Part shown: positions 35,886 through 47,631 of the stretch, piece by piece
How positions within the stretch are numbered: the stretch's first letter is position 1
How the letters are laid out: each line of letters begins with the position of its first letter
Assembly (NCBI RefSeq): GCF_040958095.1
Contig: NC_091193.1
Span: forward strand, 22,982,901 to 23,046,900
Length of the DNA stretch: 64,000 bases
Direction of reading: 5' to 3'
Source of the DNA: Procambarus clarkii
Lineage: Eukaryota; Arthropoda; Malacostraca; Decapoda; Cambaridae
Program-made: the position numbers and the translations under genes
The notes under the pieces: model-generated
The model's input: the letters and a program-made list of their open reading frames with translations, nothing else
Told to the model about the DNA's origin: nothing
Databases searched by the model: none

Positions 35886-36085
35886 CAAATTATAAACTTG
35901 CGAACCATATAAAATACTCCCCCAAAATAGGTAACGAAGTTTCTGTATTATAACTCATAACTAGATGTATAAATGTATTATTTATGACTAAGGATACGTT
36001 TAAATAATTGGTAGTGGGTCAAAATTTGGAACATCCTCTGTCCAGTAGGCTATTGCAGACGTGATTATTATACATTACAAAGTTT

Positions 36086-37066
36086 CTTAAGTTACCGTAC
36101 ACTGGTGTTCTAAAGTTACCGTACACTGGTGTTCTAAAGTTACCGTACACTGGTGTCCTAAAGTTACCGTACAGTGGTGTTCTTAAGTTACCGTACACTG
36201 GTGTTCTAAAGTTACCGTACACTGGTGTTCTAAAGTTACCGTACACTGGTGTTCTAAAGTTACCGTACACTGGTGTTCTAAAGTTACCGTACACTGGTGT
36301 TCTAAAGTTACCGTACACTGGTGTCCTAAAGCTACCGTACACTGGTGTTCTAAAGTTACCGTACAGTGGTGTTCTAAAGTTACCGTACACAGGTGTCCTA
36401 AAGCTACCGTACACTGGTGTTCTAAAGTTACCGTACAATGGTGTTCTAAAGTTACCGTACACTGGTGTCCTAAAGCTACCGTACACTGGTGTTCTTAAGT
36501 TACCGTACACTGGTGTTCTAATATTACCGTACACTGGTGTTCTAAAGTTACCGTACACTGGTGTTCTAAAGTTACCGTACAATGGTGTTCTAAAGTTACC
36601 GTACACTGGTGTTCTAAAGATACCGTACACTGGCATTCTAAAGTTACCGTACACTGGTGTTCTAAAGTTACCGTATACTGGTGTTCTAAAGTTACCGTAC
36701 ACTGGTGTTCTAAAGTTACCGTACACTGGTGTTCTAAAGTTACCGTATACTGGTGTTCTAAAGGTACCGTACACTGGCATTCTAAAGTTACCGTACACTG
36801 GTGTTCTAAAGTTACCGTATACTGGTGTTCTAAAGTTACCGTACACTGGTGTTCTAAAGTTACCGTACACTGGTGTTCTAAAGTTACCGTATACTGGTGT
36901 TCTAAAGGTACCGTATACTGGTGTTCTAAAGGTACCGTATACTGGTGTTCTAAAGTTACCGTATACTGGTGTTCTAAAGGTACCGTACACTGGCATTCTA
37001 AAGTTACCGTACACTGGTGTTCTAAAGGTACCGTATACTGGTGTTCTAAAGGTACCGTACGGTGGT
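36086..37066. repeat. 24-bp minisatellite, about 41 units, in intron 7
   Basis: Unit on the plus strand: GTTACCGTACACTGGTGTTC then TAAA, with variants (GGTACC, GCTACC, CATTCT). It starts within about 10 bases of the exon 7 donor. On the minus strand, in the exon frame, it reads as the octapeptide VYGNFRTP with no stop until about 36019. Confidence 0.96.
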
Positions 37067-37076
37067 GTATTCTTAC

Positions 37077-37260
37077 CTCCAATTTTCGTTCCGCCGTTGT
37101 CGGTGCTGAAGACAATGAGAGTGTTCTGATAGTGGCCGGAGGCCTTGAGGGCCTCCACGACACGCCCCACCTGCTCGTCCAGCACCGTCACCATGGCCAG
37201 CACAGTCTGGCGATTAGGGTCAGCCTCGTCAGGGTAGTAGGCCAGGTACTCCTCCGGAAC
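37077..37260 (-). CDS. Arylsulfatase B-like, exon 7
   Basis: 184 nt. Acceptor CTTCAG then GTTCCGG; donor GGAG/GTAAGA. Encodes VPEEYLAYYPDEADPNRQTV, LAMVTVLDEQVGRVVEALKA and NTLIVFSTDNGGTKIG. STDNGG provides the Asp-Asn metal ligands. Followed at once by the intronic minisatellite. Confidence 0.95.
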
Positions 37261-38817
37261 CTGAAGGCAAAATTGTGTTTGCTTGTAGCCGTGTAAACCT
37301 GAGATAGTGTGGCCCAGGAGCTACCACCTCCTGGAATACTATCGTCCTAAAATATTTACTAAAGAAACTAGAATTCCTGAAGTACAAGAAGCCTAATAGT
37401 AGTAATTTTTACAGGAACAGGTTTTCCTAAATTTACACTTAAAGATTTAATATAATTTAATTAATTTGCCACTTAACAGTGGAAAACAGATGTACAATTT
37501 GAATGTTATTTTGTGTTTATAACGGACAAATTTAAAATTAATGTGTATAAATTGTAGAGTCGAGCTAGGCTCCGAGTCCCACCTTCAGAACGTTTGTAGA
37601 TTAATGAAATGTATTCACGTTTGTATCATATTTAATTGAAAATGTTGTTGCAAGTTAGCTTAAACGACTTCTACGCCTAAGCTATTACACTTATTGACGG
37701 CTCTAACGTTGAAAAACTTCTTTTTGACATCTGTGACTCATTTGGTATCCTGCTGATCTGAAACTCTTACTTGCCAGATGTAATAGGACCCATGAGCACC
37801 ACATCAGAAATAAATATATCTTTGATATCCCCAGAGTCAGACTAAATCTGTGCAAACACTCCATGCAAATAAAAAAACCCAGAACTTACTTCCTAATGAA
37901 TTAAAAACTTGTCCAACCTATGGTTTATTCAGAAGTAAAACCAAAAAGTATCTTCTACCTTGTGCCTCAAACTCACAGTGTGTTCGCAACCCTTTCACCT
38001 ACTTTTAAAACTGAAGATATGCAACTTTACCAGTATAATCAATACCATAAATTGTTACAGTATTGTAGTTATTATATTGAAAGGAAATTCTGCTAGAATG
38101 CACCTATTAATTACTCTTATTTTTCTATGTTAGACTAAGGCCCGAATCGCTACGCGTGTTAGTGACTTTACAAGAATTAAGAACACCAATGTTATGTACT
38201 CTCATAACCCAATGTACCTTCATGTATATAAATAAATACATAAATAAATAAATTAATTAATAAATAAATTTGTATCTAGTCCCATCTGTGCCCCTCGCTC
38301 TATTGTTCTTAGCTTTGAACTCTCTTTGAACTTTGAACTCTGCTTTGTCTAATATCTCATTTGTCTTTAGAATCTGACGTGTCGTAATCATGTCTCCTCT
38401 ATTCTTCTTCTCCATGAGGGCAAGGTTCATTGTCCTCAGTCTTTCCTTGTAGATCAAATGTGAGTGTATGTGTTTATGGTATATATTCATCTATTTGCTC
38501 CTGCAAAATCAAGCTTCGGCTCTTGGGCCCTGCTTTTTCTTGAATGATAAGTGTCCACGCTGTATACGTTCGTACTAACAAACATCGATGTATGAGCATT
38601 AGTTAATATATAAATATTATTTAGTTATTAAGTCATTGATTATTAACAAGTCCCCAAAAAATCAAACTGAGGTATGACATTATGTTAAACTAATATCGAA
38701 GAGCCTATAAACATGAAAAATTTCAATATGGAATTGAATTATGGAACGTGAGAGTATTTTTATACATAGGAAACATAGAAATTGATAAATAAATACTATT
38801 ATATACTTTTCACCTAC
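37261..38817 (-). other. Intron 6
   Basis: Contains the 3' end of a non-LTR element (37760-38275, separate entry). The rest is AT-rich with no recognised feature. Confidence 0.8.
37760..38275 (+). mobile_element. CR1/Jockey-like non-LTR 3' fragment with (AAAT)n tail
   Basis: The plus strand reads C-NRTHEHHIRNKYIFDIPRVR then LNLCKHSMQIK, matching the C-terminal end of the larger element at 56854-57966 (NRTHGHHTRNKYLFDIPRVR). The 3' untranslated part has CCGAATCGCTACGCGTGTTA and ends in TATATAAATAAATACATAAA repeats. It is 5' truncated. Confidence 0.78.
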
Positions 38818-38922
38818 CACCAACGGTGTGTGGACGTTCTGCATGGCAAGGTAGAGAAAGAAGGGGCTGGTTGGGTCATGGTGATTCTCAATGATCTCCA
38901 CGGCCCGGTCACCAAACAGGAA
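38818..38922 (-). CDS. Arylsulfatase B-like, exon 6
   Basis: 105 nt, exactly 35 codons. Acceptor CCCCAG then TTCCTG; donor GTG/GTAGGT. Encodes FLFGDRAVEIIENHHDPTSP and FFLYLAMQNVHTPLV. The His of NVHTPL is the substrate-sulfate-binding His of the family. Confidence 0.94.
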
Positions 38923-39263
38923 CTGGGGAGAGAATTGGTGAAGATAAATCATAAGAAACTCGGGTCACAGAGTCTACCTCCATCTAAGTATTAGCACTAC
39001 AGAGCGGTGCTGTATATGACACAGGCAGTGACATCTAGTGAGGGATATGAACAACGGATGCTCATCCTGGAAGTGTCGACAAATGCTTCTATTATGGCAG
39101 TGTGAAACTCTGTTGCAAAACTCTTGCAAACTACTTTGGAATAATTTAGCAAAGTTGTGAGAATAATAGAACAAAGTTGTAGTTGTGAGAATAATAGTAT
39201 AAACTTGTGAGAATAATTTAGCAAAGTTTAGTGAATAATTTGCTCTTGTGATTTTACAAATAC

Positions 39264-39493
<230 letters not shown>

Positions 39494-39528
39494 ATGCAAG
39501 CATGATGGACTCACATGGTTGATACAGT

Positions 39529-39735
39529 TACAAGCATGATGGACTCCCATGATGGCTACAGTTACAAGCATGATGGACTCCCATGATGGCTACAGTTACA
39601 AGCATGATGGACTCCCATGATGGCTACAGTTACAAGCATGATGGACTCCCATGATGGCTACAGTTACAAGCATGATGGACTCCCATGATGGCTACAGTTA
39701 CAAGCATGATGGACTCCCATGATGGCTACAGTTAC
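39529..39735. repeat. 34-bp tandem repeat, about 6 copies
   Basis: Units are nearly identical, each with GATGGACTCCCATGATGGCT. Confidence 0.94.
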
Positions 39736-39787
39736 AGACGAGGTGAAGGAGACAGACGGCAATAAGTGAGAGAGGGAAGACACTCAC

Positions 39788-39849
39788 GGCAGAATAGGTC
39801 CCATTAGCCTCGTACGCCACAGCCTCCTGGTCCCGGAAGTCATATCCGT
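39788..39849 (-). CDS. Arylsulfatase B-like, exon 5
   Basis: 62 nt. Acceptor TGTGCAG then ACGGATATG; donor GCC/GTGAGT. Encodes (N)GYDFRDQEAVAYEANGTYS and A. The DFRD...A...NGTYS segment is the family's loop before the second half of the catalytic core. It has a potential N-glycosylation site (NGT). Confidence 0.92.
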
Positions 39850-41698
39850 CTGCACACGGGAGACACAACAACCGACCAACAAATCAATTTCAATTTCTTT
39901 ATTATGCACCCCATACCCATCCCTGGGGCGGTGGTGGGAGGGGTTAGAGGCACATAATGGATTATAGAGCTGGTAATAAACATATTCCTGGTTCAAAGCA
40001 TGCAACACTGAGAGGTCACTGTCAGGTATTCAAATTCAAATTTGAATTTGAAAGCATGGTAGCCTGCAACACTGAGAAGTCACTGTCAAGTATCTGCGAG
40101 GTTTGCAGGAACAACACAGTGTACAGAGATATCGCTCAGTGAATGTGATGTGGCGGGAACTATTGTGAAGGAAGTAATATACTTTGACAGTAGTAGCCAC
40201 AGTGTCTGTACATGTTAGTCATCACACATCACTCAGAGGAAATGTTTTGTTTAGTCGGGTGATATCGTGCTCTTCAGTACTTGTAGATCACCGTAGACTT
40301 GTGTTATATTATGCTTATGTTCATGTTGTTTTATTTAGTCTATGTGGGGTTTTATTTGTAGCACTATGTGGGTGACCTGACTCACATACTCTACCACACT
40401 ATGTGGGTGACCTGACTCACATACTCTACCACACTATGTGGGTGACCTGACTCACATACTCTACCACACTATGTGGGTGACCTGACTCACATACTCTACC
40501 ACACTATGTGGGTGACCTGACTCACATACTCTACCACACTATGTGGGTGACCTGACTCACATACTCTACCACACTATGTGGGTGACCTGACTCACATACT
40601 CTACCACACTATGTGGGTGACCTGACTCACATACTCTACCACACTATGTGGGTGACCTGACTCACATACTCTACCACACTATGTGGGTGACCTGACTCAC
40701 ATACTCTACCACACTATGTGGGTGACCTGACTCACATACTCTACCACACTATGTGGATGACCTGACTCGCATACTCTACCACACTATGTGCGTGACCTGA
40801 CTCGCATAATCTACCACACTATGTGCGTGACCTGACTCGCATACTCTAAACCCACTATGTGGGTGACCTGACTCGCATACTCTACCACACTATGTGGGTG
40901 ACCTGACTCGCATACTCTACCACACTATGTGGGTGACCTGACTCGCATACTCTACCACACTATGTGGGTGACCTGACTCACATACTCTACCACACTATGT
41001 GGGTGACCTGACTCACATACTCTACCACACTATGTGGGTGACCTGACTCACATACTCTACCACACTATGTGGGTGACCTGACTCACATACTCTACCACAC
41101 TATGTGGATGACCTGACTCGCATACTCTACCACACTATGTGCGTGACCTGACTCGCATACTCTACCACACTATGTGCGTGACCTGACTCGCATACTCTAA
41201 ACCCACTATGTGGGTGACCTGACTCACATACTCTACCACACTATGTGGGTGACCTGACTCACATACTCTACCACACTATGTGGGTGACCTGACTCACATA
41301 CTCTACCACACTATGTGGGTGACCTGACTCACATACTCTACCACACTATGTGGGTGACCTGACTCACATACTCTACCACACTATGTGGGTGACCTGACTC
41401 ACATACTCTACCACACTATGTGGGTGACCTGACTCACATACTCTACCACACTATGTGGGTGACCTGACTCACATACTCTACCACACTATGTGGGTGACCT
41501 GACTCACATACTCTACCACACTATGTGGGTGACCTGACTCGCATACTCTACCACACTATGTGGATGACCTGACTCACATACTCTACCATACTTTGTGGGT
41601 GACGTTAATCAAATAATAAATTAATATTAAATTAATAATAAATATGTGTGGAATAAAGGAATCCGGGCATACATGAAAATGGAGAAATTAAACCTAAC
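39850..41698 (-). other. Intron 4 with SINE-like piece and a 35-bp minisatellite
   Basis: 39885-40000 has TTATTATGCACCCCATACCC and ATCCCTGGGGCGGTGGTGGG, resembling a common decapod dispersed repeat (memory-based). Then a short direct duplication (CAACACTGAGAGGTCACTGT / CAACACTGAGAAGTCACTGT at 40000-40095), and the minisatellite 40362-41600. Confidence 0.8.
40362..41600. repeat. 35-bp minisatellite, about 35 units, with higher-order structure
   Basis: Unit: ACTATGTGGGTGACCTGACT then CACATACTCTACCAC. A run of variant units (GGATGACC, GCGTGACC, CTCTAAACCCAC) appears at about 40750-40860 and again at about 41100-41215, ten units apart, so a block of units was duplicated as a whole. Confidence 0.96.
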
Positions 41699-41808
41699 TC
41701 TTTTCAGTATGCGAGAAGTAGGTCTCGACGCCACCATAAAACCCGTAGAAGGTGTCGAAGCCTCGGTGGGTCGGTGTGTAGGACCAATCACAGAAGCCCA
41801 GATGCCAC
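41699..41808 (-). CDS. Arylsulfatase B-like, exon 4
   Basis: 110 nt. Acceptor TTTACAG then G-TGG-CAT; donor AAGA/GTTAGG, a weak match to consensus. Encodes [20 protein letters not shown] and [22 protein letters not shown] (Lys and His of the active site, split with exon 3), and [12 protein letters not shown] are hallmark sulfatase segments. Confidence 0.93.
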
Positions 41809-41934
41809 CTGTAAAGATAGATAAAGGCTGCTTTCAATGCCTTGGTGATTACATATACACTGATTATATATAAGTGATATATATCAATAATATCTTTCAG
41901 GACTCTTTCCTCCATTGTATAATATAAAAAAGGT

Positions 41935-42225
41935 GACAAATTGATCGGCGTTACAAAAAAGACCAGAGAGCGAAAAGCTTCTTGTTCCAGCGCCTCAGTG
42001 TCGCGATGCAGAGGGGAAATGCCTGTTGCATCTTGGGCACGAGTCCAACTTCAGAGGAATTCGAAGAAGTGTTTAACTTGCAACAGTGATCGAATGTCCA
42101 TGACATTTATTAAGGTATCCCCCTTGGTGGGTTTTTCATTTTACTTTTATTGGTTGTGTTGTCCATGTGTCAAGGCCACAATTTGTAATCATGTAACCCT
42201 TGTACAATAAAGTATATATATATAC
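41935..42225 (+). other. Unidentified dispersed coding repeat, copy 1 (frameshifted)
   Basis: After one extra A near 41960, the plus strand reads [20 protein letters not shown] then [17 protein letters not shown] stop (about 42087). An AATAAA-like signal (CAATAAAG) lies at 42207, then TA. Two more copies at 51190-51375 and 52700-53030 keep the same peptide and the same layout. I do not recognise the protein family. Confidence 0.65.
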
Positions 42226-42237
42226 TTTCATGCATAT

Positions 42238-42371
42238 GCCCTTTCATATCCATGCCCGAAACGCTTTGCGTAATAGTGGCTTTAGGCATTGTATGTACTA
42301 GCTCTACCTATAAGTCAACCAATCTTTGTAAAAATTTCTTGTATGTATGTACCTTACCTAAATAAACATTT

Positions 42372-42376
<5 letters not shown>
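42238..42376 (+). mobile_element. Non-LTR 3' untranslated tail, running into (TA)n
   Basis: TGCCCGAAACGCTTTGCGTA, then GTACTAGCTCTACCTATAAG and ACCTTACCTAAATAAACATT: the same 3' tail as 62398-62533 and the reverse complement of 42660-42785. Confidence 0.78.
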
Positions 42377-42590
<214 letters not shown>

Positions 42591-42628
42591 ACAAGGGTTA
42601 CATGATTACAAATTGTGGCCTTGACACA

Positions 42629-43440
42629 TCAAATCAAATCAAATCAAATCAAATCAAATCAAATCAAATGTTTATTTAGGTAAGGTACATACATACAAGA
42701 GATTTTACAAAGAGTGATGGATTTATAGATAGGGCTAGTACATACAATGCCTAAAGCCACTATTACGCAAAGCGTTTCGGGCATGAAAAACTTAAATGAC
42801 TAAAGCTTAATACTAATTGAGCATAAAGAATAAAATGAAAACATGGAATGAAAACATAGCTGAAAAAGCAGCACAAATACAATTCTGTCGACAAACAGCG
42901 CTCTTTAAAAAAAACAGACATTGGTTGACAATAGAGGGGTAAGGTAGGTTACAGGGAATTTATTAGGTATAGCTTCGTTTTTATCTTAAACTGGTTGAGA
43001 GAGGTACAGTCTTTAACATGGTTGGGAAGGTCATTCCACAATCTGGGTCCTTGATTTGTAGAGCATTTCTAGTTTGATTAAGTCGTACTCTAGGAATATC
43101 AAAACTGTATTTATTTCTGGTGTGGTGCTCATGGGTTCTGTTACAACCTTCTATGAAGCTTTTGAGGTTAGGATTGGCACTACAGTTTAGCGTTTTATAT
43201 ATGTATAATACACATGAGAGAATGTGCAGTGACTTAATGTCTAACATATTCAGAGATTTGAGTAGGGGTACCGAGTGATGTCTGGGGCCAGAGTTGGATA
43301 TTGTCCTAATAACAGCTTTGTGTTGAGTAATTAGAGGACGTAAATGATTTTGGGTAGTAGAACCCCAAGCACAAATACCATAGTTGAGATATGGATAGAT
43401 GAGAGAGTAATAGAGAGTCACCAGGGCAGGGCGGGGTACA
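42629..43440 (-). mobile_element. CR1/Jockey-like non-LTR 3' fragment with (ATTTG)n tail
   Basis: The minus strand from 43440 reads YPYLNYGICAWGSTTQNHLR, PLITQHKAVIRTISNSGPRH and EGCNRTHEHHTRNKYSFDIP, matching the element at 56854-57966. Its 3' tail ends in about eight AAATC units (42629-42668). The start at 43440 is a sharp boundary with PLE 3. Confidence 0.87.
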
Positions 43441-45800
43441 TGCACAACACGTGTCAAGCACAACTCCTAAATCTGGGTATAAACTGTCACGTTGTGTCCA
43501 GACCAAGTGAGATGGCTCGGAAAGTGGAGTTGGAGATCCTGTTGGACGACATATTCGACCTCGAGACACAAAAGAAGGTCACCACCAAAGACACCTCACA
43601 AGCAGAACTTATTGCGGAAGGAGGAAAGAATCGAGGCAATTACAGAAGCACCATACTGTCCCCCTGCTCAAAGCGGCAGCTAAGAGCCTTCGTGAGAACA
43701 AGGAGATAATCGTCAGGAGAGGTGACAAGTCGCCAATATACGTCATTCTTAAAAAAGATGAATATCTGGACAAAATGAACCTCATTCTCTCTGACCAAAC
43801 TAAATTCCAAAGGGTAACGAAGGACACTACAGCCGAATTGAAAGCAAAGGTCAACAAATTGATTGAAACTGTGAACGCCAAGAAATCCGGACTCCACCTG
43901 CCAAAGATTATTGGGGAATATAAGCCTGGATACGCGTATGGAAATGTCAAGACACATAAGCCTGGAAACCCACTTCGGCCAATCATCAGCCAGATACCCT
44001 CACCCACGTACAGACTGGCGAAGCGACTCAATGGCTTGCTGACTCCTTATGTCCCTTGCACCTTCAGTCTGAAGTCTCCAAAGGAATTTGTTGACTTACT
44101 GCGGGGAACAGGGCCACAGGGATAAGAGCCTCGTTGGACGTAGAATCACTGTTTACCAACGTACCTGTGGATGAAACAATCGGGATGATAGCGGACAGAG
44201 TGTATCGTGATCCGGCCTGTCCTCCTCTTGACATACCAGAAAACATTCTAAGGAAACTACTCCAAGCTTGTACTAAAGAGGCACCCTTCTTGAGCCCGGA
44301 TGGGCACATGTATAAGCAAGTAGATCGGGTCGCCATGGGTTCTCCCCTAGGTGTCCTGTTTGCGAACTTCTACATGGGTACCATCGAACAAAAGGTCTTA
44401 GTCGACATGAACTTGAAACCGGCCATATACTGCAGGTACGTTGACGACATTTTTACACAGGTACCTGATGTCAGACATCTGCAGGAGCTGAAGGAGGCAT
44501 TTGAGCGGAATTCTGTGTTGCGTTTCACTTACGAGATGGAGAAGGATGGGAAGCTGCCCTTTCTAGATGTAACAGTCATGGAAAGGAGCGGAGGTTTCCA
44601 CACTGCAGTCTACACTAAGGAAACAAACATAGGAATGTGCCTCAATGCCAACAGTAACTGCCCAGACAGGTACAAGAGGAGTGTCTTAACGCTTATGTCG
44701 ACCGTGCTCTCAGCCACAGCTCAGGATGGAAGCAAGTCGATGAAGAACTCTGTAGGGTAAGGCAGGTCCTAGTCAACAACGGCTTCTCCAATGATTTCGT
44801 TGAAGACATCATAAGAAGGAAGGTGAAACGCCATGCAACCTCTGAAGAGACAACTAACACAACACCTGTACCCCCTATTAGACTATTTTACAGGAACTTC
44901 TTTTCCACAGCTCATAAAATGGAGGAAAGGGTCCTGAAAGATATTGTTAATAGAAACGTTATCCCTACAGACAAAAATCAGAAGATACAATTGACGATCT
45001 ACTATAAAACCAAGAAAACGGCCAACCTACTCATGAGAAACTCTCCAGACACAAAGCAGAACGCTTTAAAAGAGACCAATGTCGTCTATGCCTTCAAATG
45101 CCCTCTTGGGGACTGTAAGCCTCAAAGAATTGAGTATATAGGCAAAACAACAACATCTCTTTCCAGGCGATTAACGATGCATAAGCAACAGGGCTCCATT
45201 AAGGAACATATAATCTCTTCCCACAACCAGACCATCACCAGAGAAGTCTTAACAAAAAACACGGAAATCATCGATAGATACAGCAATAGCAGGCGACTTG
45301 ATATCTGCGAGGCACTACACATTAAGAAGTCGACACCAGCAATCAACAGCCAATTAATGCAGAACTATATTCTACCCACTTCAAGACTCTGCACCAATAT
45401 AGAAGCATCAAGAAATATGGGCCAATAGGCCCTTTGCAGTTACTTCCATTCTTCCCTTTAACTTACAAAATATTATACCCATTGTTTCGTGTTCTGTCTT
45501 GTGTTGAAAGTTTGTTTTCACCTCATCCAAAACTGTTGTAACATATCACCTCACCCAAATGCAGGTATAAAATCGAAGCTGTTTGAACTCTAGTTATAGT
45601 TGTGTGTGTGTAAACTAAAGTCTTTGAAAATGTAATAAGTTATTACGAAACACGTTCAAGTGTCGCATCAGACTAGAAATAAAAATGAATTTTGGAGAAT
45701 TGATTTTTCAGTTACCATCAACAGTGAAAAGAAATATAAGAAATATTGAGGAAATTCGTGTTAGAATAATTAATCTTACTTTTTCGGTCATATTTAATAA
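43441..45800 (+). mobile_element. Penelope-like element 3, full-length or nearly so, three single-base indels
   Basis: The reading starts at ATG 43512 (MARKVELEILLDDIFDLETQ), passes an indel near 43670, and enters the RT: KSPIYVILKKDEYLDK, YAYGNVKTHKPGNPLRPIIS, RASLDVESLFTNVPVDETIG and AMGSPLGVLFANFYMG. The catalytic YCRYVDDIF is intact. Indels at about 44115 (one base missing compared with PLE 2) and about 44688 break the frame. GIY-YIG follows at 44990-45428 (IEYIGKTTTSLSRRLTMHKQ, SRRLDICEALHI), with stop at 45426-45428. The 3' region ends at TTTCGGTCATATTTAATAAT before a TA array. Confidence 0.92.

Positions 45801-45868
<68 letters not shown>
45801..45868. repeat. (TA)n microsatellite after PLE 3
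   Basis: TA array beginning directly at the PLE 3 3' end, as also seen after PLE 1 and PLE 4. Confidence 0.97.
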
Positions 45869-45870
<2 letters not shown>

Positions 45871-45887
45871 CAATTTATGAAACTTAC

Positions 45888-45991
45888 TTTCCAACCGCAT
45901 GCGTCGCATAACCTAGTTGAGCCAGCGTCTCTGGGAAGATTGTCTTCTCCAAGGTGAGGCCTGTCGGGTCAGAGTGTGCTAGAGGTCTTCC
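45888..45991 (-). CDS. Arylsulfatase B-like, exon 3
   Basis: 104 nt. Acceptor GACACAG then GGAAGA; donor GGAAA/GTAAGT. Encodes GRPLAHSDPTGLTLEKTIFP and ETLAQLGYATHAVG plus two bases of Lys. GYATHAVGKW fits the second sulfatase signature. The exon lies only about 20 bases from a TA array. Confidence 0.93.
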
Positions 45992-47467
45992 CTGTGTCAG
46001 TGAAGGTCAGACAATGTTAACATTTGTATAATGAAAACTGTAATATTAAGTGTGTAATTACGTGGTCTAAATCATTCTCGTATGTACTTGGTTATACTTT
46101 AAACCAAAACTGCTAGAGCAGCATATAGATTAGTGGAGTAATAAAGAACTGATGCATTTTAGAATCTATCGGTTACTTGACAGTACTTAAATAATATTTG
46201 TATTAATTGCCTTAGAGCAGGAAATAGAAATGAACAAAACTTTGTGCATTTGTCAAGCATTGTGTCGTCCACTGTAGGAAGATGGCGGATAATAGCATTG
46301 TATACGGACAGATTATGTGTCAACTCATCCTCATAGAATATTAGCAGTGTGGGTCCTGACACAACGTGTATTTTAGCAACCTGTCATCCAAAAATTATGG
46401 CACTTATACCTAGGGTTGCAATGTACAAAATATGTACTCTCGAAGACGGGGAACCTTACCAGACCCAGACACCGGAAGGATTGACAAAGGGTGTAGAAAT
46501 AGCCTAAGCTACGCTATCCCTTTGAGATGTATTTTTTCTTGTCTTAATAAACATACTTGAACTTGATATGCACTCTTATACCACGAATGTTTAAGCTGTG
46601 TTCTAATTAATTTTAAAGGAGGCAAGAAACACTGAAACAGACTAACTATAAACCTAACATGACCTGTTCTAGACCTTTAGTAAGCAATCTTAGTTCTAAC
46701 ACGTGCAATATTAGGCTTAACTAGCCTAAGATTAGTATAGCATATATATGGTATGTGACATATATATAGACTAGTATAGCATATATATGGTATGTGACAT
46801 ATATATAGATTAGTATAGCATATATATGCTATGCTAGTCACAAGAAAAGTTAAGTCTGGATGTGGCCTTCTTGCCTGAGCACTCTGCAAAATGAATAGTG
46901 CAAAACGTGAATTTTTCTTGGGTATAACAGTCCATATTTTGTACGTCCGTCCATAATAACTATATTTAGATACTACCATTCTTGGAGGACAGACTTAAAC
47001 ACACGTTGTCTAGCTTAATTATTAAGTACCGTATATATACAGTCAGACTCAAAGCACCACCGTACTGATAGGCTCAAAGTACTGTGCTATCAGACTCAAG
47101 GTACCAAAATGCCGTACTGTTATTTACTTGAATTTACCTGAGGGGCCACTAATACTAGTGGCCTCGACGAGGACAGGAAGCCGGCGGCTTGTCAAAGGTC
47201 CTTCCATTTGCTCTGATGATATTTTTTCAGTTGTTTTTAAAATAATCTTAGATTATTTATTATTTTATATTATCTTATATTATAATTGTTATAATCCAAG
47301 GTGTTTTGCTGACCCCAAAACACCGCGTGTGATTAGTGCCGTTATACAAAATACCAATATATACAAAGTAGGCCAAGTATTCGTACTCTATGTAACATCT
47401 GTATAAATAAAATTTTAATTATTATATTTATGAGAGAAATGGTTATAATGATCAGTTAGTGACTTGC
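45992..47467 (-). other. Intron 2 (GC-AG)
   Basis: The donor is CAG/GCAAGT at 47467-47462. It contains a retroelement-like 3' end near 46490-46565 (CTTGTCTTAATAAACATACT), a 45-bp duplication at about 46735-46835 (GCATATATATGGTATGTGAC), and an AT-rich stretch. Nothing coding was recognised. Confidence 0.8.
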
Positions 47468-47631
47468 CTGTCTGCCCATGCGGAATGGGTAGAAGCCAGT
47501 CATGAAGGCGGAGCGGGAGGGTGTACAGAGCGGCTGGACGTAGCTCTGCTCCAGCATCACCCCGCTCTCCACCAGCTCCTGCATGTTGGGGGTCACTACC
47601 TCCTCGTTATGCCACGAGACATCATGCCACC
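47468..47631 (-). CDS. Arylsulfatase B-like, exon 2 (active-site exon)
   Basis: 164 nt. Acceptor GTTGCAG then GG-TGG; donor CAG/GCAAGT, a GC donor with otherwise perfect consensus. Encodes WHDVSWHNEEVVTPNMQELV, ESGVMLEQSYVQPL and CTPSRSAFMTGFYPFRMGRQ. CTPSR is the site where sulfatase-modifying enzyme makes formylglycine from Cys. Confidence 0.95.

Larger units (their letters stand above)
35017..37076 (-). other. Intron 7 with a TIR-like element, nested SINEs and a minisatellite
   Basis: From its 3' side: a family C element at 35147-35885 carrying a SINE head-to-head dimer and a second SINE tail, about 100 bp of AT-rich sequence, then the 24-bp minisatellite up to the exon 7 donor. Confidence 0.85.

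Noticed and set aside
36495..37163. 222-residue frame of VTLEHQ-type repeats
   Set aside because: Out-of-frame reading of the exon 7 and intron 7 minisatellite.
40362..41600. Regular repeats resembling a CRISPR array
   Set aside because: Units are contiguous with no unique spacers, lie in a eukaryotic intron, and there are no cas genes.
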